The notes below the pieces were generated by a model that made no database searches, was not told where the DNA came from, and saw nothing but the letters and a program-made list of their open reading frames with translations. From Tepidaquicella sp964564635 (GTDB lineage: Bacteria; Bacteroidota; Ignavibacteria; Tepidaquicellales; Tepidaquicellaceae), in assembly GCA_964564635.1 (NCBI GenBank), contig CAZMAR010000001.1, forward strand, positions 496,001 to 560,000: DNA of 64,000 nucleotides, in the 5' to 3' direction. A program made the translations under genes and the position numbers. Positions 27,256 to 34,475 of the stretch are shown in pieces. Every line of letters starts with the position of its first letter. Position 1 is the first letter of the stretch.

Positions 27256-27903
27256 ATGTCCAAAGAAGAAATATTTTACGAAGAATTAAAGAACGTATTT
27301 ACCGGCGCTGAGATTGAAGGCGAAGGCGGGTTTGTTAATCTGATGAAGATAAAATCAAAATACTACCAAAAAATTGAGGAACTTATTAAAGCAGATATTG
27401 AAAACGCACTGGGAAAATATCCTTCATTCCGGGACGAACTTTTTGATAAACTCTACTCGTTTTTCAGTCGATATTTTACGGAAAGCGGGTCAATTTATTT
27501 CAATTCAACGCCTTTCCATAACAATATCTACGAAAAAGTTTATACCGACGAAAAAGATGTCATTTTGTTTTGGAAAACGCAGATGCTCTACTATGTCAAA
27601 ACTGATAGAATCTTCAGGAGTTTACCGGTTGAGTTTGACGGATTCAAATTTTATTTTGACGCTTCAAAAATAGAAAACAAGAAAGCTAATGAAAAAAGAT
27701 CTCTTGTTTATGAGTTAGATAAAGTCAAAGAAGACGGGACAATTGTTTTTGCCGTTCAATATTCTGAAAGAGGCACAAAAACAAAAACTGAGGAGATACT
27801 TAAAGCCATTAAGAGAAAAGGGATTGCAATTACCGAAGAACAATTAGAACGAGCTTTCAGAGTTTTTGAAATTGAAAAAAATTTAATTCCTAAAGGAAAT
27901 TGA
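27256..27903 (+). CDS. Truncated type III Mod-like methyltransferase, N-terminal domain only
   Basis: 215 aa. 'SGSIYFNSTPFHNNIYEKVY' and 'DVILFWKTQMLYYVKTDRIF' are typical of the N-terminal region of large adenine-specific methyltransferases of type III and related systems, which are ~900-1000 aa and carry the methyltransferase motifs further on. None of those motifs is present here; the frame ends 'KNLIPKGN'. It is probably a remnant, although the start and frame are intact and it lies 4 bp before the fused methyltransferase. A retained role as an accessory protein cannot be excluded. Confidence 0.6.
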   Translation: MSKEEIFYEELKNVFTGAEIEGEGGFVNLMKIKSKYYQKIEELIKADIENALGKYPSFRDELFDKLYSFFSRYFTESGSIYFNSTPFHNNIYEKVYTDEKDVILFWKTQMLYYVKTDRIFRSLPVEFDGFKFYFDASKIENKKANEKRSLVYELDKVKEDGTIVFAVQYSERGTKTKTEEILKAIKRKGIAITEEQLERAFRVFEIEKNLIPKGN

Positions 27904-27907
27904 AACT

Positions 27908-29794
27908 ATGCGATTTATTGGTTGTAAAGAAAATTTACTTGATTTTATAGAAACCTTTGTCAAGCAAAAAGACATTAAGGGTAGTGTTTTTTGTGATTTG
28001 TTTGCCGGAACAGCAAGTGTCGGCAAGCACTTCAAAAAACTTGGTTATAAAATTATTTCATCTGACCTTTTATATTTTTCGTATGTTTTGCAAAAGGTAT
28101 ATATAGAACAAAACCAATATCCAAGATTTGAAAAACTACTAAAACATTTAAAAATCAATCCTGTTGAGGGAACACTTTTTACAAGTGATAGTCAAAACGC
28201 GAAAGAAGTAATTAAATACCTTAATGAATTGAAAGGAGAAGAAGGGTTTATTTATAAAAATTATTCACCGGAAGGCACAAAGGGGCAAACTTATGTTCGC
28301 AAATATTTTACCGGCGATAACGCAAAAAGAATTGATGCAATTAGAGAAAAAATAAATGAATGGAAGAGGACAAATCTAATAAACGAACAAGAATACTTTT
28401 TCTTACTATGTTCTTTGATTGAAGCGGTGCCTTTTGTAGCAAACATCAGTGGGACTTATGCTGCATTTCTAAAAGAATGGGACAAACGTGCTTTTAAAAA
28501 ACTGACACTTGAAGTGCCAGATATTATCAAAAGCAATGAAACTCATAAGGTTTTCAACATCAACGGGCTTGATGTTTTAGGCCAAGTAAGGGATATTGAT
28601 ATTTTATATCTTGATCCCCCATACAACGAGCGACAATATGCGCCAAATTATCATATTTTAGAAACTATTGCAAAATGGGATAATCCCTGTATAAAAGGAG
28701 TTACCGGGATGAGAGAATATGATGAACAAAAATCAGAATTTTGTAATCCAAAAACAGGGCTAAAGGCTCTTGAAGAAATTTTGAACAAAGGCAATTACAA
28801 ACATTTACTTTTGAGTTATAACGACGAAGGTATAATGCCCAAAAGTGAAATACTGAGATTATTTAACAAGTATGGCAAATCCGAAATTACTGAACGGAGT
28901 TACCAAAGGTATAAAAGTAATAGCAATGGCGAATTAAAAAATGGCGTAAGAGAGCAAATTTATTATCTTAAAAAAATTGATCCCCAGAATAAACTAAACG
29001 ATTTAAGTGGCTCGGAATGGATTTACTTTTTGAACTCTGTCGAAGTTACGCATTATTCAACAAAAGGAGTTGATGGTTTTGCTCATCATTTGCGTGGCAA
29101 ACATCCATCACCAAAGCCACCACAGTTGATGAAGAAATTTGTTGATTTTTTCACAAAGGAGGGACAAATCGTCTTTGACCCATTTATGGGCGTAGGCGGG
29201 ACACTTATTGCTTGTTCATTATCTAACAGAAGAGGTATAGGTATTGATTTGTCCAAAGATTATATTGATTTATACAAAAAAGTTTGCAAGGAACTTAAAA
29301 TTGCAGAGCAAACCGCAATCATCGGCAATTCTTTAGAGCTAGATAAACTTCTACCAAAAAACACAAAATTTGACTTTATTCTTACCGATCCACCATACGG
29401 CGAAATGTTAAGCAAGAAAAGAACTGGGCAAAAGAAGAAGAAAATAGGATTGGCTGTAGCAACTCCTTTTACAAATCATGAAACAGATTTAGGAAATATG
29501 ACAAGAGAAAATTTTCTTGAGTCTTTGAAAAAAGTTATAGAAAAATCAGCTGAATACTTGAAACCCAAAGGATACATTGCAATCTTTGTTAAAGATTTGC
29601 AACCGAACGGGAATGGAAATAATATGCTACATTATTTTGTTACTAAAAAATTACTTGAAATACGCAATTTGTCATTTAGAGGATATAAAATTTGGTATGA
29701 TGCAACGCAAAAATTATATCCTTTCGGTTATCCCCATGCTTTTGTTGCAAATCAATTTCACCAATTCATAATGATATTTCGTAAAGAAAAATGA
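27908..29794 (+). CDS. Fused double DNA adenine methyltransferase (type IIS-like M protein)
   Basis: 628 aa with two methyltransferase domains. Domain 1 (~1-355) is of the Dam/D12 class: 'FIGCKENLLDFI', SAM motif 'CDLFAGTASVGKHF' (~29-42) and 'LYLDPPYNERQY' (DPPY 236-239). Domain 2 (~375-628) has 'KHPSPKPPQLMKKFVDFF', 'FDPFMGVGGTLIACSL' (424-432) and 'ILTDPPYGEM' (DPPY 494-497), an N6/N4-type methyltransferase. Fusion of two methyltransferases is known in type IIS systems such as FokI, where each domain modifies one strand of an asymmetric site. The stop overlaps the next gene by 4 bp, so it is translationally coupled to the endonuclease. Confidence 0.88.
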   Translation: MRFIGCKENLLDFIETFVKQKDIKGSVFCDLFAGTASVGKHFKKLGYKIISSDLLYFSYVLQKVYIEQNQYPRFEKLLKHLKINPVEGTLFTSDSQNAKEVIKYLNELKGEEGFIYKNYSPEGTKGQTYVRKYFTGDNAKRIDAIREKINEWKRTNLINEQEYFFLLCSLIEAVPFVANISGTYAAFLKEWDKRAFKKLTLEVPDIIKSNETHKVFNINGLDVLGQVRDIDILYLDPPYNERQYAPNYHILETIAKWDNPCIKGVTGMREYDEQKSEFCNPKTGLKALEEILNKGNYKHLLLSYNDEGIMPKSEILRLFNKYGKSEITERSYQRYKSNSNGELKNGVREQIYYLKKIDPQNKLNDLSGSEWIYFLNSVEVTHYSTKGVDGFAHHLRGKHPSPKPPQLMKKFVDFFTKEGQIVFDPFMGVGGTLIACSLSNRRGIGIDLSKDYIDLYKKVCKELKIAEQTAIIGNSLELDKLLPKNTKFDFILTDPPYGEMLSKKRTGQKKKKIGLAVATPFTNHETDLGNMTRENFLESLKKVIEKSAEYLKPKGYIAIFVKDLQPNGNGNNMLHYFVTKKLLEIRNLSFRGYKIWYDATQKLYPFGYPHAFVANQFHQFIMIFRKEK

Positions 29795-31197
29795 CTATAA
29801 AAACTAAAAGTAAAAATTTGTGGATTTTAACTGAGGAAAGACCGAAACGAGAAGTTATCGCTAATATTCTTTTAAAATTTGCTAACGATCAAAAATTCGC
29901 TTCTTTTATTGATACTATTCGGATTTTGCCGATTTTAGAAAATGGGCGATTTACTTTTCTCTACGAAGTAGTCGGCTTCAGGTGTAATAAAATTGGGCGT
30001 GTTTTTCTTAAATCGGTTAGTGGTTTTTCTAGTTTTGTTGATTTTCTTGTTTTTTATCAGAATAAACAACCAACACAAAAAGATGCTCCCTTATACGCGA
30101 TAGAAGAAACAAAAACTGATGACAAAGAAAGCCGAAATACCGGAGTATATCAGCGCGGGTCAAAATTTGTTCTTGTAGAAAATTACTATCCGAATATTAA
30201 GAAAATAATGCTTTACAACTTAAAAATTGAGCAGAAAGAAAAACCTACCGCAACCTATATTTTCGGCACAAAATTGCTCAAGACAATTGGTGTAGAGATT
30301 TTAGGCAAAAAACTAGATGAAAAGAAATTTACCCCTTTTAACTCTGTAGAGGAAATTGTCGATTTTAAAAAACAAATGCGACGCGCCCATAGAGGAAATG
30401 TTCCTATTTTGATAAAAAAAAGAGAGGACGAAATTACAATTTCGGGGCGGCTCTATAAATCGGGCGGCCTTGCTCACGACCCCAACATTGGCGCTTTGAG
30501 TTTGATCAGTGCGGCGATTAGAAAACTAGGTTGGACTGGCGAAATCATTATCACAAAGCACGGCTTAAAACAACAACATCTTCAAGCCGGAAATAAATTT
30601 GTAAAAATTGCCAATTGTTTGAGAATAAAAATTCAAAGATTGAATTTACCAATAAGTAAAACTCAGAAGGACTACTGGAAATATGAAACGGAAGGCGAAA
30701 AGTTAGGTACTATCTTTATTCACTTAGTCGTTGAAAACTTTACGAAGGGATTTTCAATTTTTGAAAATCATGCCGGTTGCGAGAAAGGTTATTTTATTAC
30801 CAGCGATGGAAAGCATATTCCACTTGAAAAATACTCTGATAGAAAGGCATACAAAGCGGGGAATAAAAAGAAAATCATCAGTATTCCAGATTTGATTCTA
30901 ATTGACTTCGGTAGAAACGAGATTATCAATGTTGAAGGCAAAAAGTACAAATTCAGAAAAGATGGAATTAGAGAGCTAAAGAGCTTCGGCAGTATAGAAA
31001 AAATTTATATCAAAAAGTATTATACAAAATACAAAATTATTCGCACTGTTGTTTTATATGGTGGAACAGAAAAGAAAGTCGTTGAAATTGAGGTCGGGTT
31101 TTTACTCAATGAAAAAGGCGATCTAGTTTTAGGTATAAAAGCCCCAGCATTATTTAAAGAAGCCATCAAAAACCTTTTGGATTTTTGGGAAAAATAA
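29791..31197 (+). CDS. Type II restriction endonuclease (PD-(D/E)XK), partner of the fused methyltransferase
   Basis: 468 aa, overlapping the methyltransferase stop by 4 bp (ATGA). A PD-(D/E)XK site is readable: Asp84 in 'SFVDFLVFY' and Glu106-x-Lys108 in 'YAIEETKTDDKESRN', followed by 'VYQRGSKFVLVENYY'. The C-terminal half contains 'GGLAHDPNIGALSLISAAIR' and 'EIIITKHGL', which look like a target-recognition region. The gene order and coupling to a double methyltransferase make an endonuclease for an asymmetric site the best reading; the recognition sequence cannot be told. Confidence 0.8.
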   Translation: MTIKTKSKNLWILTEERPKREVIANILLKFANDQKFASFIDTIRILPILENGRFTFLYEVVGFRCNKIGRVFLKSVSGFSSFVDFLVFYQNKQPTQKDAPLYAIEETKTDDKESRNTGVYQRGSKFVLVENYYPNIKKIMLYNLKIEQKEKPTATYIFGTKLLKTIGVEILGKKLDEKKFTPFNSVEEIVDFKKQMRRAHRGNVPILIKKREDEITISGRLYKSGGLAHDPNIGALSLISAAIRKLGWTGEIIITKHGLKQQHLQAGNKFVKIANCLRIKIQRLNLPISKTQKDYWKYETEGEKLGTIFIHLVVENFTKGFSIFENHAGCEKGYFITSDGKHIPLEKYSDRKAYKAGNKKKIISIPDLILIDFGRNEIINVEGKKYKFRKDGIRELKSFGSIEKIYIKKYYTKYKIIRTVVLYGGTEKKVVEIEVGFLLNEKGDLVLGIKAPALFKEAIKNLLDFWEK

Positions 31198-31227
31198 TAT
31201 AGTAATACAACTTTTAAAAATGAAAAA

Positions 31228-31446
31228 ATGCTAAAAGCTCTTGAGTTTGATTATAAGAATAACGAAATGAAGGTGGATTTATTAAAACTCTATTCAAATA
31301 TAGACATTGCCGAAACACTGTCTAACTTAACCGGCAAATGGATAAAGAAAATTCGTGCTGATGAAGTAGAATTTGAGGATGGAACAAAAATAAATACAAA
31401 AGATTTGGATTATAAATTAATAAAACCATTAATTTGGTGGGAGTGA
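31228..31446 (+). CDS. Small protein of unknown function in Zn-peptidase/PIN module
   Basis: 72 aa, ATG preceded by 'AAAATGAAAA'. Soluble, acidic and basic residues mixed; no domain recognised ('YSNIDIAETLSNLTGKWIKK', 'VEFEDGTKINTKDLDYK'). It starts 31 bp after the endonuclease stop and ends 7 bp before the ImmA/IrrE-like gene, so it may belong to either unit. Its small size and position suggest an antitoxin, a regulator or a control protein for the restriction system, but nothing in the sequence proves any of these. Confidence 0.55.
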   Translation: MLKALEFDYKNNEMKVDLLKLYSNIDIAETLSNLTGKWIKKIRADEVEFEDGTKINTKDLDYKLIKPLIWWE

Positions 31447-31452
31447 AAAATT

Positions 31453-32574
31453 ATGAAGGTAAAAAACATTAATACCAATATTCTGAAAGAACTTTTACAT
31501 AAAATGCCAGAATATGAAACTCAAATAAAAAACAAATATCCTAAATATGAAACATGGATAAAGGGTGAAGATTATCCAACCTATAATCAATTAGTTGATC
31601 TATCTAAAATGTTTCATATTCCGTTTGGCTATTTCTTTTTAGAAAAATTACCTGAAAGAAAATATCCAATACCACATTATAGAACTATTCAAAACGGCGA
31701 TTTTCAACCATCCGATGAGTTATTTGATACTATTTTGTTAGCTCAAAAAATACAAGAATGGGCTAAAGATATTTTATTAGAGTGGGGAAAGGAAAAACTT
31801 CCTTACTGTGGTACATGCAAAGACAATTATAATTTAGAAGGTGTAATTAAAGAATTAAAAAAAATATTAGAAATTGAAAACAATTGGGCAAGCAAAAAAT
31901 CTTCATGGACAGAATCATTGAATTACTTAATTGATAAAGCAGAAGAAAAAGGGATCTTTGTCCTTAGAAATGGAGTTGTTGGGAATAATATTCATCGTAA
32001 ATTAATTGTAGATGAATTTAGGGGATTTGTTTTATATGATGAAATAGCGCCGATAGTATTTATTAATAATAACGATGCGATATCTGCTAAGATATTTACC
32101 CTCATTCATGAAATAATCCATATATTAATCGGCCAAAGCGCATCCTTTGATTTAAGAAATTTGCAACCTGCAGATGATGAGATAGAAAAATTTTGTGATG
32201 AATGCGCAGCTGAATTTTTAGTGCCATTAAAAGAAATCAAAAAGATATATAGAAAAGAGAAAACTTTAGAAGAGTTGGCAAGACATTTTAAAGTAAGTCA
32301 GATTGTAATACTGAGGAGACTATTAGATGCCTCTATTCTTACCCAACAAGAATTTTATAATCAATTAAATGATTTATATAAAAAAGAAATTCGAAAAACA
32401 CAAAGTTCTGGAGGTGATTTTTATCATACTGTTTCTATTCGTTTAAGTAAAAGATTTTTACACATACTGAATGATTCAGTAAGCAGTAACACCATTCTAT
32501 TTAGAGATGCGTTAAGAATTACCAGTTTGAATGCTAAAACTTATAATATGCTAATTCATCGAGCATTATTATGA
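31453..32574 (+). CDS. ImmA/IrrE-like Zn-metallopeptidase (COG2856)
   Basis: 373 aa. The N-terminal ~65 residues resemble an Xre-like helix-turn-helix ('YPTYNQLVDLSKMFHIPFGY'), which can bind promoter DNA. The peptidase domain has the zinc motif 'HEIIH' (219-223) with a downstream Glu in 'CDECAAEFLVP', as in ImmA/IrrE proteins that cleave repressors. Then comes 'LARHFKVSQIVILRRL', a second HTH-like helix. The stop overlaps the PIN-like gene by 4 bp. Xre-peptidase plus PIN-like pairs are widely predicted as toxin-antitoxin modules, the peptidase acting as antitoxin or regulator. Confidence 0.85.
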   Translation: MKVKNINTNILKELLHKMPEYETQIKNKYPKYETWIKGEDYPTYNQLVDLSKMFHIPFGYFFLEKLPERKYPIPHYRTIQNGDFQPSDELFDTILLAQKIQEWAKDILLEWGKEKLPYCGTCKDNYNLEGVIKELKKILEIENNWASKKSSWTESLNYLIDKAEEKGIFVLRNGVVGNNIHRKLIVDEFRGFVLYDEIAPIVFINNNDAISAKIFTLIHEIIHILIGQSASFDLRNLQPADDEIEKFCDECAAEFLVPLKEIKKIYRKEKTLEELARHFKVSQIVILRRLLDASILTQQEFYNQLNDLYKKEIRKTQSSGGDFYHTVSIRLSKRFLHILNDSVSSNTILFRDALRITSLNAKTYNMLIHRALL

Positions 32575-33071
32575 TATACCTAATTGACTCAAATACTTTT
32601 ATGACTGCCGCAAGAACTTTCTATTCCTTTGATTATGGGACAAAATTTTGGGATTTTTTAGAGCTACAAGGGAAAAATAATATATTGGCTAGTATTGATA
32701 AAGTATGTGAAGAAATTAACAAAGGCAACGATTTACTGGAGAATTGGGTAAATCAAAAATTTTTAAAATATTTTTTTACAACAAAAGAAGAATCAATCTT
32801 TCAAAAATATAGAGAATTTATGCAATGGGCAGAAAATAAAAGTAATCACTATACAAGAAATGCTATAGATGAATTTATGAAAGAAGATAATGCAGATCCA
32901 TGGCTTATAGCATTCGCATCAGTTGAATGCGGAAAATATACAATTGTTACATTTGAAAAATTAAACATGAATAAGAAAAATAAAATACCTATCCCTAATG
33001 TTTGTAATTATTTAAAAATAGATTACTGTGATTTATTTGAGATGCTTAAGAAATTGAATTTTAAATTGTAA
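32571..33071 (+). CDS. PIN-like toxin candidate (DUF4411 family)
   Basis: 166 aa. Acidic residues expected of PIN nucleases are in place: 'YLIDSNTFM' (Asp6), 'VCEEINKG' (Glu ~47/48) and 'NADPWLIAFA' (Asp109), with 'YTIVTFEK' after it. The spacing fits DUF4411, a PIN-like family. It overlaps the upstream peptidase gene by ATGA, so both are made together. RNA cleavage is inferred from the family; the target is unknown. Confidence 0.8.
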   Translation: MIYLIDSNTFMTAARTFYSFDYGTKFWDFLELQGKNNILASIDKVCEEINKGNDLLENWVNQKFLKYFFTTKEESIFQKYREFMQWAENKSNHYTRNAIDEFMKEDNADPWLIAFASVECGKYTIVTFEKLNMNKKNKIPIPNVCNYLKIDYCDLFEMLKKLNFKL

Positions 33072-33232
33072 TTATTAGATTTATAATATGGCTAAAAAAT
33101 ATGAACAATTTATACTTAAAAAATAACATAGGCGATTTTTCTTTTGAAAACTTGCTGGTAAAGTGGCAAAGTTTTGATTTTGAACAATTTTTAAATTATA
33201 TCCATAAAAAAAGAAATATGGATTTAAAACAA

Positions 33233-33635
33233 ATGGAATCTCAAAACATTGAATTCAAGCTATCCTAACGAGACGAATATTTAAAGTGTATTTATGCATT
33301 TGCAAATTCTGATGGTGGAACGTTAATTATCGGTATTGATGATAATGGCAATCCTGTGGAAGTAAAAAGAATCAAAAAAACTACTTGAGGATTTACCAAA
33401 TAAGTTTAAAGATGTTCTGGGGATTATTTCAGGATTAAAGTTAGAAAAGAAAAAAGGTAAAGATATAATCGCAATAGCAATTGAATATTTCTATACACCT
33501 ATTTCTTATCACGGCAGGTTTTACGTTAGAAGCGGAAGCACTATTCAAGAGTTAAAAAGCAAAGACCTGACAAGATTCTTGATTTCAAAGTCAGAAAAGG
33601 ATTGGGAAGAATATTTAGAAAAAAACACCCATTAA
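33233..33635 (+). pseudogene. Broken AlbA_2 (Schlafen-like) DNA-binding domain protein
   Basis: Reads 'MESQNIEFKLS', a TAA stop, 'RDEYLKCIYAFANSDGGTLI' with 'IGIDDNGNP', then a one-base shift in an A-run and 'LLEDLPNKFKDVLG', 'PISYHGRFYVRSGSTIQELK'. These are AlbA_2 hallmarks ('E.K.S....E..K.I.AFAN..GG.L.IGI.D.G' and 'YYR.GS.T'). At least one stop and one frameshift have killed it. It closes the defence island. The sequence before it (33088-33232) has only stop-rich scraps. Confidence 0.8.
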
Positions 33636-33659
33636 AGAAATTGATTGAGGGGGAAAAAA

Positions 33660-33691
33660 AATCCCTGATTTCGGGGTGGAAATCAGGGATT
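33660..33691 (-). terminator. Terminator after lipoprotein gene
   Basis: A 12-bp stem (AATCCCTGATTT / AAATCAGGGATT) with an 8-nt loop, followed on the minus strand by a seven-T run. It is 22 bp downstream of the lipoprotein stop. Confidence 0.8.
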
Positions 33692-33713
33692 GAGAGAAAA
33701 ACTTAACGGAAAA

Positions 33714-34376
33714 TTATTTTTTTCTGGTTACCGCTAGTAAACTGATACCGAAAAGAACAACTATTGGTAACTCAAGACCAAATAAACCGCACTTTTTACC
33801 TTCTTTTTTAACACTTGCAGTCATTACAAGGTCTTCTTTTAAATCACTAAGGGTTTTATTCCAGGTAACCTTTTTCCCATCTTTAACCCCGTTAGTAGAA
33901 ACAACTTCTCCTGGAAAAACAAATTCATAAACCAGTTTATTTGAGGAGGTCAAGCCGCTGCTTTGTTCTTGTTTGTTAATAACAAACTTGAATTCCATAT
34001 CATCTTTACCTTCAACCCAGGAAGGTTTTGTTTTTGCAAACCCCTTTGCATCAGAAAGTTTATTAAAATCTTTAAACTTAACAGTTAATTTAACATGCTT
34101 GGTTGAGTCTGCCGGATTTTCTTCAATTTTTAAATCTGTTACTTCAGTATTTCCAGAAGAAAAATCTGACTTTACCTGACTTTCCTCAAAAGAAAAATCC
34201 CCAATCTTATTGCCCATTGAAAGATTGCTTTTTTTCGTCCAATAGTGAATGTTCATTGTACCGGAGCCATCCTGATTTAATTCAGCTTTCATTTCATAAT
34301 CCACGCAACCAAACAGGTAAAAGCCTAAAAGCAGCATAAATACAATGCTCCCGAAAGTAAAAAGTAATTTTTTCAT
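33714..34376 (-). CDS. Lipoprotein, LppM-like
   Basis: The frame opens at 34445, but the ATG at 34376 gives a proper lipoprotein signal (MKKLLFTFGS..., lipobox LFGC, Cys24), so I use it (220 aa). The mature part begins 'VDYEMKAELNQDGSGTMNIH', like the LppM/DUF3153 domain of lipoproteins with a C-terminal anchor, and the protein ends with a hydrophobic helix plus 'TRKK'. It would be lipid-anchored at the N-terminus and probably membrane-inserted at the C-terminus. It has no sign of an operon partner and its own terminator follows. Confidence 0.7.
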   Translation of the reverse strand: MKKLLFTFGSIVFMLLLGFYLFGCVDYEMKAELNQDGSGTMNIHYWTKKSNLSMGNKIGDFSFEESQVKSDFSSGNTEVTDLKIEENPADSTKHVKLTVKFKDFNKLSDAKGFAKTKPSWVEGKDDMEFKFVINKQEQSSGLTSSNKLVYEFVFPGEVVSTNGVKDGKKVTWNKTLSDLKEDLVMTASVKKEGKKCGLFGLELPIVVLFGISLLAVTRKK

Positions 34377-34475
34377 ATGAAAAGTTTTTAATTTTGAAAG
34401 AGTAAGATACATATATTTTATATATTTGTCAATTTTAAAATACAATGCAAAATAAATTTTTAAAAAATAAAAAAA

